Assembly (NCBI RefSeq): GCF_001431525.1
Contig: NZ_LDJH01000011.1
Span: 1 to 64,000 of the forward strand
Direction of reading: 5' to 3'
Source of the DNA: Stenotrophomonas koreensis
GTDB lineage: Bacteria > Pseudomonadota > Gammaproteobacteria > Xanthomonadales > Xanthomonadaceae
DNA length: 64,000 nt
In this document: positions 18,352-28,624 of the stretch, piece after piece
How positions within the stretch are numbered: the stretch's first letter is position 1
Layout of the letters: every line of letters begins with the position of its first letter
The notes under the pieces: generated by a model
Databases searched by the model: none
Told to the model about the DNA's origin: nothing
Seen by the model: only the letters and a program-made list of their open reading frames with translations
Position numbers and translations under genes: made by a program

Positions 18352-19313
18352 AACAGGCGCAGTTCGTTGCCCGCCACCAGGCCAACTGGGCAGCCCTGGG
18401 CCAGTGGCTGCACACCCCCGCGCACAAACGCGAACGCCGCCACGCCGAGCGCTTTGCAGCCCTCTACCGCCAGCTCTGCCACCACCTGGCACTGGCCCGG
18501 CGGCGCGGCTACAGCCCGCAGCTGCTGGCCCAGCTGGAGCAGCTGATGCAGCTGGGCCATGCCGAGCTCTACCGCACCCCGCCGGTGCCCTGGTACCGGC
18601 TGCCGCTGTTCCTGCTGGTGCAGTTCCCGCGCACCGTGCGTGCCCACCACGGCGCGATGCTGGTGGCCAGCGTGTTGTTCTGGGGCCCCTTGCTGGCCAC
18701 CCTGGCCCTGCTGCAATGGCGCCCGGAACTGGCCGACACCCTGCTCGACAGCCAGACCCTGGCGCAGATGGAAAAGATGTACGACCCCACGGCCGAGCGC
18801 CTGGGCCGCGACAGCGGCAGCGACTGGCAGATGTTCGGCTTCTACATCTACAACAACATCTCCATCGGCCTGCGCACCTTTGCCAGCGGCCTGCTGTTTG
18901 GCATCGGCGCGCTGGTGATCCTGCTGTTCAACGGCATCACCATCGGCTCGGCCGCCGGCCACCTGACCGCGACCGGCGCCGGTGCCCCGTTCTGGGAGTT
19001 CGTCAGCAGCCATGCGCCGTGGGAACTGACCGCCATCGTGCTGGCCGGCGGTGCCGGCCTGCAGCTGGGCATGCGGGTGCTGGCACCGGGGCAACTCTCG
19101 CGCGGCCAGGCCCTGGCCCAGGCCGGGCGCGATGGTGCGGTGATCATCCTCGGCGTGGTGGTGATGCTGCTGCTGGCCGCCTTCATCGAGGCGTTCTGGT
19201 CGGCACAGACCGTGATCCCGGCCGGGGTCAAATACGCTGCCAGCGCGCTGGGCTGGCTGCTGGTGGCCGCGTGGTTGCTGCTCGGTGGGCGTGGGGACGG
19301 CCGTGCGCATTGA
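18348..19313 (+). CDS. Stage II sporulation protein M (SpoIIM)-like membrane protein
   Basis: A 321-residue protein with a charged N-terminal 85 residues and several later hydrophobic helices, including MLVASVLFWGPLLATLALL and GLLFGIGALVILLFNGITIG. It belongs to the DUF95/SpoIIM group. No sporulation role is implied in this organism: in many Gram-negative bacteria this gene sits in MoxR/DUF58 operons, as it does here. It is coupled to its neighbours by short overlaps at both ends. Confidence 0.85.
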   Translation: MKQAQFVARHQANWAALGQWLHTPAHKRERRHAERFAALYRQLCHHLALARRRGYSPQLLAQLEQLMQLGHAELYRTPPVPWYRLPLFLLVQFPRTVRAHHGAMLVASVLFWGPLLATLALLQWRPELADTLLDSQTLAQMEKMYDPTAERLGRDSGSDWQMFGFYIYNNISIGLRTFASGLLFGIGALVILLFNGITIGSAAGHLTATGAGAPFWEFVSSHAPWELTAIVLAGGAGLQLGMRVLAPGQLSRGQALAQAGRDGAVIILGVVVMLLLAAFIEAFWSAQTVIPAGVKYAASALGWLLVAAWLLLGGRGDGRAH

Positions 19314-20886
19314 GGACCTCACACTGGTGCTGCGCCCGCGCGGCGGCTTCCAGGCCGCCGATCTGGGCATGGGCCTGGTGCGCGCCAATGCGCGGGTGAT
19401 CTGGCTGGCCTGGCTGGCGTTGGTGCTGCCGGTGGCCCTGGCCCTGAACCTGGCCGGCTGGTACCTGGACATGCTGTGGCTGGCCGGGCTGCTGCTGTGG
19501 TGGCTCAAGCCGGTGTTCGAGCGCATCCCGCTGTATGTGATCTCGCGCGCCGCCTTCGGTGAGCAGGTCAGCGTCGGCCAGGCCCTGCGCGCCCAGGCCG
19601 GCTTCGGCCTGGGCAGACTGCCGGCCTATCTGCTGTGGCGGCGGCTGGGCCTGGCGCGCAGCCTGATGATGCCGGTGGACATGCTCGAAGGCGGGCCGCC
19701 CTCCCTGCGCCGGCAACGCCGCCATGCCCTGCTCGGCGAGTACGGCATGGCCGCGCTGGTGACCTGGCTGATGGCCCACTTCGAGCTGCTGTTGAGCGTG
19801 GGCATCGTCGCCCTGAGCGGGCTGATGCTGCCGCCGGACATGCTCGGTGATGCAGCGCGCGAGCTGTGGGAAAACATCCGCAGCGGCGACCACACCTACC
19901 GCGTGCTGGTAATGAACCTGCTGGCGCTGGTGGCGATGACGGTGATCGGGCCGCTGTATGTCGGCGCCGGTTTCGGCCTGTACCTGGATGCGCGCACCCG
20001 GCGCGAGGCCTGGGATATCGAACTGGGCCTGCGCCGCCTGCGCCAACGCCTGCTGGCCCTGCACCGGCCGCTGTCGGCGGCCTTGCTGGCCTTCGGCCTG
20101 GGCCTGCTGCTGACGGCCAGCCCGCTGGCACAGGCGCAGGACACCCCGGCCGATACCGCGCCGGTGAGCAAACAGGTCAGCGATGTGGACCAACCTGGCC
20201 CAGCCAAGCAGGCAGCCAGCGCAACCGCACGCAGCGCCACGGATGCCACCACGCCGGCCAGCGAGCAGGCCTTTGCCCGTGCTGTGACCCAGGCCTATGC
20301 CCACCCGGATTTCGGCCAGCAACGCCAGCGCCAGGAACGGGTGGTTGAACAGGATCCGGCCGCCACGAAACCCATCCAGCTCCCCGACCTGTTCGCCGGC
20401 CTGGCCCGCGTGCTGTCCACCCTGGGCGGCGTGGTGCTGTGGGTGCTGCTGGGCATCGCGCTGCTGGCCATCGTGCTCACGGCCCGGCGTTGGTTGCCCT
20501 GGCTGGGCTGGCAGCGCGCCCCGCAGCTGGCACTCAGCCAGATCGAGCAGCAGGCACTGGGCCTGCCGGACACCCTGCCCGACGGCATTGCCGACCATGC
20601 CCAGCGGCTGTGGCAGCAAGGCCGCGGCCGCCAGGCCATGGCCCTGCTCTACCGTGGCAGCGTGGCCGCGCTGGACCGCCTGGGCCAGCAGCCGCTGCCG
20701 GCCGGCGCCACCGAGGCGCAATGCCTGCGTGCTGCCCGCCAGCTGCCCGAAGCCAGCCAGCGCGAGCTGTTCAGCGATACCGTGCGCAGCTGGCAGCAGA
20801 CCGCCTGGGCCGGCCAGCTGCCCAGCGAGGCCGGCTTTGCCCAGCTGCTGCAACGGCTGCGCCAGCAACCGGGGTGGCTGACATGA
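19303..20886 (+). CDS. DUF4129-containing membrane protein
   Basis: About 527 residues. It starts with a helical region, several membrane segments (residues 35-70, 145-185, 200-230 and 255-275), and then an alanine-rich linker (residues 280-340). After another transmembrane helix (GGVVLWVLLGIALLAIVLTA) comes the cytoplasmic DUF4129 region, containing LYRGSVAALDRLG. I chose the GTG at 19303, preceded by GGGGA; a GTG at 19285 also opens the frame. It lies in a MoxR operon between SpoIIM-like and DUF4350 genes. Confidence 0.78.
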   Translation: MRIEDLTLVLRPRGGFQAADLGMGLVRANARVIWLAWLALVLPVALALNLAGWYLDMLWLAGLLLWWLKPVFERIPLYVISRAAFGEQVSVGQALRAQAGFGLGRLPAYLLWRRLGLARSLMMPVDMLEGGPPSLRRQRRHALLGEYGMAALVTWLMAHFELLLSVGIVALSGLMLPPDMLGDAARELWENIRSGDHTYRVLVMNLLALVAMTVIGPLYVGAGFGLYLDARTRREAWDIELGLRRLRQRLLALHRPLSAALLAFGLGLLLTASPLAQAQDTPADTAPVSKQVSDVDQPGPAKQAASATARSATDATTPASEQAFARAVTQAYAHPDFGQQRQRQERVVEQDPAATKPIQLPDLFAGLARVLSTLGGVVLWVLLGIALLAIVLTARRWLPWLGWQRAPQLALSQIEQQALGLPDTLPDGIADHAQRLWQQGRGRQAMALLYRGSVAALDRLGQQPLPAGATEAQCLRAARQLPEASQRELFSDTVRSWQQTAWAGQLPSEAGFAQLLQRLRQQPGWLT

Positions 20887-21998
20887 GCAACCGCCTGATC
20901 ACAGTGCTGTCCGCGCTGGTACTGCTGGCCGCCGGCCTGCTGGCCTGGTATGTCAGCACGCTGGAAAAGCGCACCGTCCACTACGTCACCCCGGCGCGCA
21001 ATGCGGCCGCCTACAACCCGCTGTTCGTGCTGCAGCAGGCCCTGCAGGAACTGGACTACCCGGCCAGCTCGCACCGCTACTTCGGTGCCATCCAGGCCCC
21101 GCTGATGCCCGGCGACACCGTGGTGATGCTGGCCGACGGCCGCCAGCTCAACAGCCGCCAGGCCCGCCAGCTGGCCGAAGCCGTGGAGCAGGGCCTGCAC
21201 CTGGTCGCCCTGCAACCCGGCGGGCGGCGCAAGCAGGCCGCGATCGACCCGGGCCGCCTGCTGCGGCAACTGGGCTTCCAGGCCAACCCGGACTGCGAGC
21301 AGGACGACTGCGACCAGCGCCTGCTGCCTCCCGACGGTGCCAGCGTCGAGCAGCACGACCGCCGCCAGCTCAGCGTGCGCCTTGGCCACGGCCGGGTGGA
21401 CCTGTTCACCTCACTGGACTTCCTGCGCACCGGCAAGGTGTTGCCGGGCCGCGAACAGACCGGCATCAACGGTTTTGCCAGCGACGGTCTGGCCTCGGCC
21501 GACAACCAGAACAAGGCCTGGCAGCTGCTGGCCCCCAACCTCGGCCGCGGCCATGTCTACCTGGTCTACGACCAGCGCCACGACCGCTGGTGGATGCGCC
21601 TGCTGCGCGACGGGGTGATGACCTGGCTGCCGCTGGCCCTGCTGCTGGCCGGCTGGCTGTGGGCCCGCAGCCAGCGCCTGGGCCCGTTGCTGCCCGACCC
21701 GGAGCCGGAACGCCGCTCGCTGCGCGAACACATCATTGCCAGTGCCCACCACCTGTGGCGCAACGGCCGTGGCCTGAGCCTGTATGACCAGGCCCTGGCC
21801 GCCCTGCACGCCCGCATCGCCAGCCGCGCCCCGGCGCTGGCCGGGCTGCAGGGCATCGCGCTGGAGCAGGCACTGGCCCAGCGCACCGGCATCGATGCGC
21901 GCCAGCTGGCCAGCGCCCTGCGCCGCCCGCCGGCACATGACAAAACCGCGCTGGCACAGCGCATCACCGTTTTGATGGAAACAAGGAACCTGCTATGA
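20883..21998 (+). CDS. DUF4350-containing membrane protein
   Basis: A 371-residue protein with one N-terminal helix (LITVLSALVLLAAGLLAWYV), a periplasmic domain of about 230 residues carrying the DUF4350 fold, and a second transmembrane helix (DGVMTWLPLALLLAGWLWA) near residue 245. A cytoplasmic tail follows. It overlaps both neighbours by four bases. It is a standard member of MoxR/DUF58 operons with no known biochemical function. Confidence 0.83.
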   Translation: MSNRLITVLSALVLLAAGLLAWYVSTLEKRTVHYVTPARNAAAYNPLFVLQQALQELDYPASSHRYFGAIQAPLMPGDTVVMLADGRQLNSRQARQLAEAVEQGLHLVALQPGGRRKQAAIDPGRLLRQLGFQANPDCEQDDCDQRLLPPDGASVEQHDRRQLSVRLGHGRVDLFTSLDFLRTGKVLPGREQTGINGFASDGLASADNQNKAWQLLAPNLGRGHVYLVYDQRHDRWWMRLLRDGVMTWLPLALLLAGWLWARSQRLGPLLPDPEPERRSLREHIIASAHHLWRNGRGLSLYDQALAALHARIASRAPALAGLQGIALEQALAQRTGIDARQLASALRRPPAHDKTALAQRITVLMETRNLL

Positions 21999-23017
21999 GC
22001 GCGCTGCCGCCCCTGCCCGAAGCCATGCCCTCGCTGACCCCGGCGCTGGCCCCCGCTGCCGCCGGCCATCCCCTCGCCGGCCAGGTACAGGCCCTGCGCG
22101 AGGCAGTCGGCCAGGCCTTCATCGGCCAGGACGAGGTGCTCGAACAGATCCTGGTGGCCCTGCTGGCCGGCGGCCATGTGCTGATCGAAGGCGTGCCCGG
22201 GCTGGGCAAGACCCTGCTGGTGCGCGCCCTGTCGCGGGCGATGTCGCTGGAACATGCGCGCGTGCAGTTCACCCCGGACCTGATGCCCAGCGACATCTGC
22301 GGCCATGCCGTGCTCGACCCGGCCAGCGGGCAATTCCAGATCCGCCGCGGCCCGGTGTTCACCCACCTGCTGCTGGCCGACGAGATCAACCGCGCCCCGG
22401 CCAAGACCCAGTCGGCCCTGCTCGAGGCCATGGCCGAAGGCCAGGTCACCATCGAAGGCCAGTCCTTTGCGCTGGACCAGCCCTTCCTGGCCCTGGCCAC
22501 CCAGAACCCGGTCGAGCAGGAAGGCACCTACCCACTGCCCGAAGCGCAGCTGGACCGTTTCCTGTTCAAGGTGCTGATCGGCTACCCCAGCCTGGAAGAC
22601 GAGCGCGCCCTGGTCGCGGCGGTGACCACTGGCCGGGCCGCCAGCAGTTTTGACCTGGACGCCGTACCGCGCGTGCTCACTGCCGCCGATGTCAGCGCCC
22701 TGCAGCAGGCCACCGCCAGCATCAGCGTTGATGACCAGCTGCTGGACTACGCCGTGCGCATCGCCGCCGCCACCCGGCGCTGGCCGGGCATCAGCGCCGG
22801 TGCCGGCCCGCGTGGTTCGATCGCCCTGGTGCGCGCCGCCCGCGCCCAGGCCCTGCTCAACGGCCGCGATTTCGTCATCCCCGACGATGTCCGCCAAGTG
22901 GCCCTGCCAGCCCTGCGCCACCGCATCAGCCTGTCTCCGGAGCTGCAGATCGAGGGCCAGAGCTGCGATGACGTGCTCGGCGCGCTGCTGACCAAGGTCA
23001 GCGCCCCGCGTCGATGA
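21995..23017 (+). CDS. MoxR-type AAA+ ATPase (module 2)
   Basis: A 340-residue ATPase of the MoxR-proper type. It has Walker A GVPGLGKT at 66-73, Walker B LLLADEINRAP with D129/E130, and the sensor segment LATQNPVEQEGTYPLPEAQ that defines the subfamily. It differs clearly from the CoxD-like ATPase in module 1, so the window holds two non-redundant versions. ATGA overlaps link it to the DUF4350 gene before and the DUF58 gene after. Confidence 0.93.
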   Translation: MSALPPLPEAMPSLTPALAPAAAGHPLAGQVQALREAVGQAFIGQDEVLEQILVALLAGGHVLIEGVPGLGKTLLVRALSRAMSLEHARVQFTPDLMPSDICGHAVLDPASGQFQIRRGPVFTHLLLADEINRAPAKTQSALLEAMAEGQVTIEGQSFALDQPFLALATQNPVEQEGTYPLPEAQLDRFLFKVLIGYPSLEDERALVAAVTTGRAASSFDLDAVPRVLTAADVSALQQATASISVDDQLLDYAVRIAAATRRWPGISAGAGPRGSIALVRAARAQALLNGRDFVIPDDVRQVALPALRHRISLSPELQIEGQSCDDVLGALLTKVSAPRR

Positions 23018-24363
23018 GCCCGGACCTGCCCGCTCCTGCCTCCCGTCCCGGGCGCTGGCACGGCCTGCGTCCGGCCCCGGCCATGTGGGTGCCGGCCCTG
23101 CTCTGGGCCGGTTGTGGCCTGGCCGTGAACGTGGGCCAGCTGCCGGCCCGGGACTGGTGGCTGGCCGGCGCCGTGCTGGCCCTGCTGGCAGGCATTGATG
23201 CGTGGTACCTGGCACGGCGTGCCAGCCCACAGGTGCGCCGGCTGCTGCCCGAGGTATGGCCACTGGACGTGGGCCGCGAGGTGGTGCTGGAAATCGACGG
23301 CTACCGCCGGCAGACGCTGGACGTGTTCGACCATGTCCCGGCGCACTGGCAACAGCAGGGCCTGCCGCGCCGGCTGAGCCTGCGCCCCGGCCAGTGCAGC
23401 CGCCTGCGTTACCAGGCCACCCCGCAGCGGCGCGGCGCCGCCCGCTTTGCCGGGGTGGACCTGCGCCTGTTTTCCAGCCTGCGGCTGTGGACCCAGCTGC
23501 GCCATACCCCGCCCGGCCAGCAGGTGCGGGTGTATCCGGATTTCATGCCGCTGACCCGGCTGGCCCTGCACAGCGCCGAGCGTGCCAGCCAGCTGATCGG
23601 CGCGCACATCCAGCGCCGTCGCGGCGAAGGCACCGATTTCCACCAGATGCGCGATTACCGCATCGGCGACAGCCTGCGCCATGTCGACTGGAAGGCCACC
23701 TCGCGGGTGCGCCGGCTGATCTCGCGCGAGTACCAGGACGAGAAGAACCAGCAGCTGGTGCTGCTGCTGGATACCGGCCAGCGCATGCTCGCCCGCGACG
23801 ATGGCCGCAACCATTTCGACGACGTGCTCAATGCCGCCCTGTTGCTGGCCTGGCTGGCCCTGCGCCAGGGCGATGCGGTGGCCATGGCCGCCCATGGCGG
23901 TGAGCAGCGCTGGGTAGCCGGCAAGCGTGGCCCCGGCCATCTGGATACCCTGCTGCGCGCCTGCCATGACCTGCACCCGCAACCGGTGGCCACCGACTAC
24001 CTGGCCGCAGCCAGCGAGCTGAGCGGGCGCCAGCGCCGGCGCTCGCTGGTGGTGCTGCTGACCAATATCCGCGACGAGGACAGCGACGAGCTGCTGGCCG
24101 CCGTGCAGCTGCTCAAGCAGCGCCACCTGGTGTGCGTGGCCAGCCTGCACGAAACCGCGCTGCAGGCGATGCTGGTGCCGCAGCGCGATACCCCGCACGG
24201 CGGTATCCACGCCGCTGCCGCCGCGCATTACCTGGCCCAGCGCGCCCAGGTGCATGACGCCCTGCGCCGCCACGGCGTGGACGTGCTCGATGTCACCCCG
24301 GCCGCGCTGCCGGCCGCGCTGGTCAACCACTACCTGGCCATCAAGCGCGCCGGCCGGCTGTAG
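23014..24363 (+). CDS. DUF58 domain-containing protein (VWA-like, module 2)
   Basis: A 449-residue protein with two N-terminal hydrophobic segments (residues 26-60) and the DUF58 signature GEGTDFHQMRDYRIGDSLRH followed by VDWKATSR. Its C-terminal part has a VWA-like fold with LVLLLDTGQRM in the MIDAS position. It is the usual binding partner of the MoxR ATPase and the last gene of the six-gene operon. Confidence 0.9.
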   Translation: MSPDLPAPASRPGRWHGLRPAPAMWVPALLWAGCGLAVNVGQLPARDWWLAGAVLALLAGIDAWYLARRASPQVRRLLPEVWPLDVGREVVLEIDGYRRQTLDVFDHVPAHWQQQGLPRRLSLRPGQCSRLRYQATPQRRGAARFAGVDLRLFSSLRLWTQLRHTPPGQQVRVYPDFMPLTRLALHSAERASQLIGAHIQRRRGEGTDFHQMRDYRIGDSLRHVDWKATSRVRRLISREYQDEKNQQLVLLLDTGQRMLARDDGRNHFDDVLNAALLLAWLALRQGDAVAMAAHGGEQRWVAGKRGPGHLDTLLRACHDLHPQPVATDYLAAASELSGRQRRRSLVVLLTNIRDEDSDELLAAVQLLKQRHLVCVASLHETALQAMLVPQRDTPHGGIHAAAAAHYLAQRAQVHDALRRHGVDVLDVTPAALPAALVNHYLAIKRAGRL

Positions 24364-24479
24364 CGCCCGGCCCCTGCCCTGCAGGCGCAAATCGCGGCAC
24401 CGCAATGGGCCCTGACTGCCGGGAAGTCATTTTTGTTGCGGCGGTAACGCCAATGTCACCACTGCCTTACACACTGGCG

Positions 24480-24572
24480 CGCATAACGGACAGGCCCCCA
24501 GCGTGGCGGGGCCTGATTACTACATCACGCTTTCTCTCTCCAAGTGGGGCGCCTTCGTGGCGCCCGTTTTTA
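24480..24572 (+). ncRNA. Possible small RNA or operon 3' structure
   Basis: Two hairpins lie 35 bases apart in a gene-free stretch of 232 bases. The first pairs AGGCCCC and GGGGCCT (24492-24514) and has no T run. The second pairs GGGCGCC and GGCGCCC (24546-24572) and has a GTTTTT tail. They may simply end the MoxR operon, or form a short independent RNA. No promoter is certain. Confidence 0.25.
24546..24572 (+). terminator. Rho-independent terminator after the MoxR operon
   Basis: GGGCGCC-TTCGT-GGCGCCC followed by GTTTTT. It serves the plus-strand operon and sits just before the end of the convergent ygiC-like gene. Confidence 0.85.
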
Positions 24573-24595
24573 TGGGCGGCTACCACCCGCCCCGG

Positions 24596-25795
24596 CTAGA
24601 CGTAAATCCGGCCATTGCCGGCACTGACCGGCGGCGGCACGTCATCGATGATGGCGTGCGGTACGAAGCGCGCCGAGTCCTTGGTGATGCGGCTGTCGTC
24701 CTCGCGGATGCCGATGCCGCAAGCGGCATCGCCGACCACCCAGCTGCCGATCAGCGGGTAATTGCCGTCGAAGTTGGGCAGCGGGTGTGCCGCCTGGAGG
24801 ATCGCCGGGCCGGTGTACGGGCCTTCGCTTTCCTGCCAGCTGCCATCGGCCAGGTGCAGGGCGATATTGGCCCCCTCGCGCGAGAACAGCGGCTTGCGTA
24901 CCCACCCCTTTGGCAGCGCCGCGCCGGTGTCAAAGTGCGCTTCGAGCAGGTTCGGGTGGCCCTGGTGGCGCTGCCACAGCAGCGGCAGGATGCCCTTGTT
25001 GCTCAGCACCGCCTTCCAGGCCGGCTCCAGCAGCTGCAGCCCGGAAGCCGGCAGCGCCTTGCCGAATTCCTCGGCCATCAGGTCTTCCAGCGGGTAGAGC
25101 TTGAACAGGCTGCCGATCACCGTGTCATCCAGCGTGGTGAAGCGGCCATCGGCGCTGATGCCGATTTCCTCCAGCGCAATCGCCTGGCCGTGCAGGCCGG
25201 CCTGGGCGGCGCAGTCACGCAGGTAATCCACCGTGCCGCGGTCCTCGACCGAGGTGGACATCGCGGCAAAGCACAGCGGCGGCGGCAGGTGCCCGGACAG
25301 GAAGCCGAACCGCTCCACCAGCGCCTCGTGGATGGCATTGAACTGGTCGGCATGGGCCGGCAGCAGGCCGGCAGCCTTCTGCTCCTCCAGCCACTGCCAC
25401 TGGAAGAAGCTGGCCTCGTACAGCGAGGTCGGGGTGTCGTAGTTGAACTCGTACAGCCTGGCCGGGCCGCGGCCGTCGTAGGCCAGGTCGATGCGCCCGT
25501 ACAGGTGGCCATGGCCCTGCTTCCAGCTGTTGGCCACCCAGTCGCGGAAATCGCGCGGAATGGCCAGCTTGTCCATCAGCTCTTCGCTGCCCACCACCTC
25601 GTCCACCAGGTCCAGCGCCATCGCGTGGATCTGCGCGGTCGGGTCCTCGATGTCGTTCTCGATCTGGGCCAGGGTAAAGGCGTAGTACGCGCGCTCGTCC
25701 CAGTAGCGCGCACCGTCGATGGTGTGGAAGGCGAACCCGGCTTCCTCGGCCCGGGCGCGCCAGTGGGCGCGCTCGGCAATGGCAATGCGCTTCAC
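24596..25795 (-). CDS. ygiC: Glutathionylspermidine synthase-like ATP-grasp protein (YgiC/YjfC)
   Basis: A 399-residue protein similar to the C-terminal synthetase domain of glutathionylspermidine synthase. Recognisable parts are LYEFNYDTPTSLYEASFFQW and the ATP-grasp-like C-terminal segment KPLFSREGANI. E. coli YgiC and YjfC have the same length and lack the amidase domain; their substrates are not established. The GTG start at 25795 lies six bases after the lipoprotein gene, giving the ygiB-ygiC order seen in enterobacteria. Confidence 0.87.
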   Translation of the reverse strand: MKRIAIAERAHWRARAEEAGFAFHTIDGARYWDERAYYAFTLAQIENDIEDPTAQIHAMALDLVDEVVGSEELMDKLAIPRDFRDWVANSWKQGHGHLYGRIDLAYDGRGPARLYEFNYDTPTSLYEASFFQWQWLEEQKAAGLLPAHADQFNAIHEALVERFGFLSGHLPPPLCFAAMSTSVEDRGTVDYLRDCAAQAGLHGQAIALEEIGISADGRFTTLDDTVIGSLFKLYPLEDLMAEEFGKALPASGLQLLEPAWKAVLSNKGILPLLWQRHQGHPNLLEAHFDTGAALPKGWVRKPLFSREGANIALHLADGSWQESEGPYTGPAILQAAHPLPNFDGNYPLIGSWVVGDAACGIGIREDDSRITKDSARFVPHAIIDDVPPPVSAGNGRIYV

Positions 25796-25801
25796 GGGCG
25801 A

Positions 25802-26383
25802 TCAACCACCGAAGCTGCTGGAGGAATTGCTGCGGCTGCGTGCAGTGGAGCCGAAGCCACCACGGCTGACCGTGGGCGCGGCATTGGGCTGCAGGCCGGT
25901 CGGGGCCAGGCCGGCCTTGCCAGTGCCGATGCGGCTGGCGGTGTTCAGGCCACCGGTGGAAGACGGGGCGGCCGGCTTGGCCCAGCCCTTGTTCTTGTCC
26001 TGGTAGGCCGGGGCCGACTGCGGCGGCTGCTGGGCCAGGCCACGGTTGCCGCCATTGAGCATCTGGCCCATGAAGAAGCCCATCATCATCGGGCCGATGA
26101 ACGAGGTGCCGGCGGTGGTGCGCTGTTCCACGCACTGCTCGGCCGGGTAGTCGGCCGCGCACTGTTCCTTGGACGCGTACTGCGGGGCGGCATCGGCCGA
26201 CTGCGCGGCGGCGGCGGCAAACGCGGTGCGGCAGGCGGACGGATCGCCGGTGGCTTCGCTGCAGGCTTCCACCGAGGTGTACAGGCCTTCCTGCACCTGC
26301 ACTTCCGGCTCGGAGGAGCAGGCAGTCAGCAGCAGCGGCACGGTACTCATCAGCAACAGGGCAGTGGTCTTGGAGCGCTTCAT
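25802..26383 (-). CDS. ygiB: DUF1190 lipoprotein (YgiB-like)
   Basis: A 193-residue lipoprotein with signal peptide and lipobox LLLTACSS (lipidated C22). The mature part has the DUF1190 cysteines ([19 protein letters not shown], then [13 protein letters not shown]). A glycine- and methionine-rich stretch ([12 protein letters not shown]) and a serine-rich tail ([12 protein letters not shown]) follow. The start at 26383 fits the signal peptide; the upstream frame is not conserved. It is co-transcribed with the ygiC-like gene. Confidence 0.87.
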   Translation of the reverse strand: MKRSKTTALLLMSTVPLLLTACSSEPEVQVQEGLYTSVEACSEATGDPSACRTAFAAAAAQSADAAPQYASKEQCAADYPAEQCVEQRTTAGTSFIGPMMMGFFMGQMLNGGNRGLAQQPPQSAPAYQDKNKGWAKPAAPSSTGGLNTASRIGTGKAGLAPTGLQPNAAPTVSRGGFGSTARSRSNSSSSFGG

Positions 26384-26535
26384 CGCAGGTCCTTGTCTTG
26401 GATGTCCGCCCCATTTTGCCCGATCTGCCCGGCACACACCTGAAAGCGGTGGCACGCTCCGGCCGCTGTGGTTACAGACGCAACTTCAACCGGTGCGGCA
26501 GAATCGGGCCATCCCCCGCCTCACAGCCACTCGCC

Positions 26536-28386
26536 ATGCCTGCCTACCGCTCCAAGACCTCCACCGCCGGCCGCAACATGGCCGGTGCCCGCGCCCTGTG
26601 GCGTGCCACCGGCATGAAAGATGGCGACTTCCACAAGCCGATCATCGCCATCGCCAACTCCTTCACCCAGTTCGTGCCAGGGCATGTGCACCTGAAGGAC
26701 ATGGGCCAGCTGGTGGCGCGGCAGATCGAGGCCGTGGGCGGGGTGGCCAAGGAGTTCAACACCATCGCGGTGGATGACGGCATCGCGATGGGCCACGACG
26801 GCATGCTGTATTCGCTGCCCAGCCGCGAAATCATCGCCGACAGCGTGGAGTACATGGTCAATGCGCACTGCGCCGATGCACTGGTGTGCATTTCCAACTG
26901 CGACAAGATCACCCCGGGCATGCTGATGGCTGCGCTGCGCTTGAACATCCCGGTGGTGTTCGTGTCCGGCGGGCCGATGGAAGCGGGCAAGACCAGGCTG
27001 GCCGGCAGCGATGCCGTACACAAGCTGGACCTGATCGATGCAATGGTGGCTGCCGCCAATGACAGCATCAGCGATGAGCAGGTGGCCACGATCGAACGCA
27101 GCGCCTGCCCCACCTGCGGCTCGTGCAGCGGCATGTTCACCGCCAACTCGATGAACTGCCTGACCGAAGCGCTGGGCCTCTCCTTGCCCGGCAACGGCAC
27201 CGTGCTGGCCACCCATAGCGATCGGGAAGCGCTGTTCAAGCGCGCCGGCAGCCTGATCGTGGAGCTGTGCCACCGCTGGTACGGCGCCGAGGATGCCACC
27301 GCCCTGCCGCGCAACATCGCCACCTTCGAAACGTTCGAGAACGCGATGACCCTGGACATCGCGATGGGCGGCTCGACCAACACCATCCTGCACCTGCTCG
27401 CCGCGGCGCAGGAGGCCGAAGTGGCCTTCGACCAGCGCGACATCGACCGCCTGAGCCGGCGCGTGCCGCAGCTGTGCAAGGTCGCGCCCAACACCCAGAA
27501 GTACCACATCGAGGACGTGCACCGTGCCGGCGGCATCCTCGCCATCCTCGGCGAGCTGGCCCGTGGCGGCCTGCTGCACACCGAGGTGCCGACCGTGCAC
27601 TGCAGGACCCTGGGAGAAGCGATCGCCCGCTGGGACATCACGCAGACCCAGGATGAGGCGGTGCACACCTTCTACAAGGCCGGCCCGGCCGGCATCCCGA
27701 CACAAACCGCCTTCAGCCAGTCCACCCGCTGGCCGACGCTGGATACCGATCGTGCCGAGGGCTGCATCCGCGATGTTGCCCATGCCTTCTCCAGCGAGGG
27801 CGGGCTGGCCGTGCTGTACGGCAACCTCGCCGCCGATGGCTGCGTGGTCAAGACGGCGGGCGTGGACGAATCGATCCACGTCTTCGAAGGCCGCGCCCGT
27901 GTCTACGAAAGCCAGGACGCGGCGGTGGCCGGCATCCTCGGCAATGAAGTGCAGGCCGGCGAGGTGGTGGTGATCCGCTACGAAGGCCCCAAGGGCGGCC
28001 CGGGCATGCAGGAAATGCTCTACCCCACCAGCTACCTGAAATCCAAGGGCCTGGGCAAGGCCTGCGCCCTGCTCACCGACGGCCGTTTTTCCGGCGGCAC
28101 CTCGGGCCTGAGCATCGGCCACTGCTCACCGGAAGCGGCGGCCGGCGGCACCATCGGTCTGGTCCGCGATGGCGATGCCATCCGCATCGACATCCCGCAG
28201 CGTGGCATCCACCTGCTGGTCAGCGATGAGGAGCTGGCCATCCGCCGCGCCGAACAGCAGGCAAAGGGCTGGAAGCCGGCCGCCCCGCGCCCGCGCAAGG
28301 TCAGCAGCGCGCTGAAGGCCTATGCACTGCTCGCCACCAGCGCCGACAAGGGCGCGGTGCGCAATCTGGCGCTGCTGGGCGACTGA
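26536..28386 (+). CDS. ilvD: Dihydroxy-acid dehydratase
   Basis: A 616-residue enzyme of branched-chain amino acid synthesis that dehydrates 2,3-dihydroxy-isovalerate and its homologue. It is nearly collinear with the E. coli [4Fe-4S] enzyme from the start ([21 protein letters not shown]) to the end ([16 protein letters not shown]). The cluster and metal-site cysteines appear as C122 in SNCDKITPG and C191/C194/C197 in [12 protein letters not shown]. The start at 26536 matches the family N-terminus. It stands alone, without other ilv genes, and faces away from ygiBC. Confidence 0.96.
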   Translation: MPAYRSKTSTAGRNMAGARALWRATGMKDGDFHKPIIAIANSFTQFVPGHVHLKDMGQLVARQIEAVGGVAKEFNTIAVDDGIAMGHDGMLYSLPSREIIADSVEYMVNAHCADALVCISNCDKITPGMLMAALRLNIPVVFVSGGPMEAGKTRLAGSDAVHKLDLIDAMVAAANDSISDEQVATIERSACPTCGSCSGMFTANSMNCLTEALGLSLPGNGTVLATHSDREALFKRAGSLIVELCHRWYGAEDATALPRNIATFETFENAMTLDIAMGGSTNTILHLLAAAQEAEVAFDQRDIDRLSRRVPQLCKVAPNTQKYHIEDVHRAGGILAILGELARGGLLHTEVPTVHCRTLGEAIARWDITQTQDEAVHTFYKAGPAGIPTQTAFSQSTRWPTLDTDRAEGCIRDVAHAFSSEGGLAVLYGNLAADGCVVKTAGVDESIHVFEGRARVYESQDAAVAGILGNEVQAGEVVVIRYEGPKGGPGMQEMLYPTSYLKSKGLGKACALLTDGRFSGGTSGLSIGHCSPEAAAGGTIGLVRDGDAIRIDIPQRGIHLLVSDEELAIRRAEQQAKGWKPAAPRPRKVSSALKAYALLATSADKGAVRNLALLGD

Positions 28387-28413
28387 GCCACAGGCGCTGG
28401 CTGTTGATCACTT

Positions 28414-28441
28414 CCTGCACCTGCCCGCAAGCGGGTGCAGG
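28414..28441. other. Hairpin downstream of ilvD
   Basis: CCTGCACC and GGTGCAGG pair around a shorter internal GC stem. There is no T run, so termination is uncertain. The rest of the 238-base gap up to the nucleotidase gene holds nothing I recognise. Confidence 0.45.
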
Positions 28442-28624
28442 GGCGGCTGAACAGCATCACTGTGCGACAGTGCGCCAGCCCATCCCATTGTCCTGCTCAC
28501 GCTGAGCCGTACTGCTGCCGCTGGGCTATTGCACCTCTCGCCACGCCCCCCGAGCGGCGTCTCAGCCTGTGCGCGTCAGCGCTGGCACGATAGGCTCATC
28601 ACGACAGTCCACAGGGGAAAGCGA

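Noticed and set aside
18348-19313. Evidence for sporulation
   Set aside because: SpoIIM-like proteins are common in MoxR operons of non-sporulating bacteria, and no other spore gene is present.
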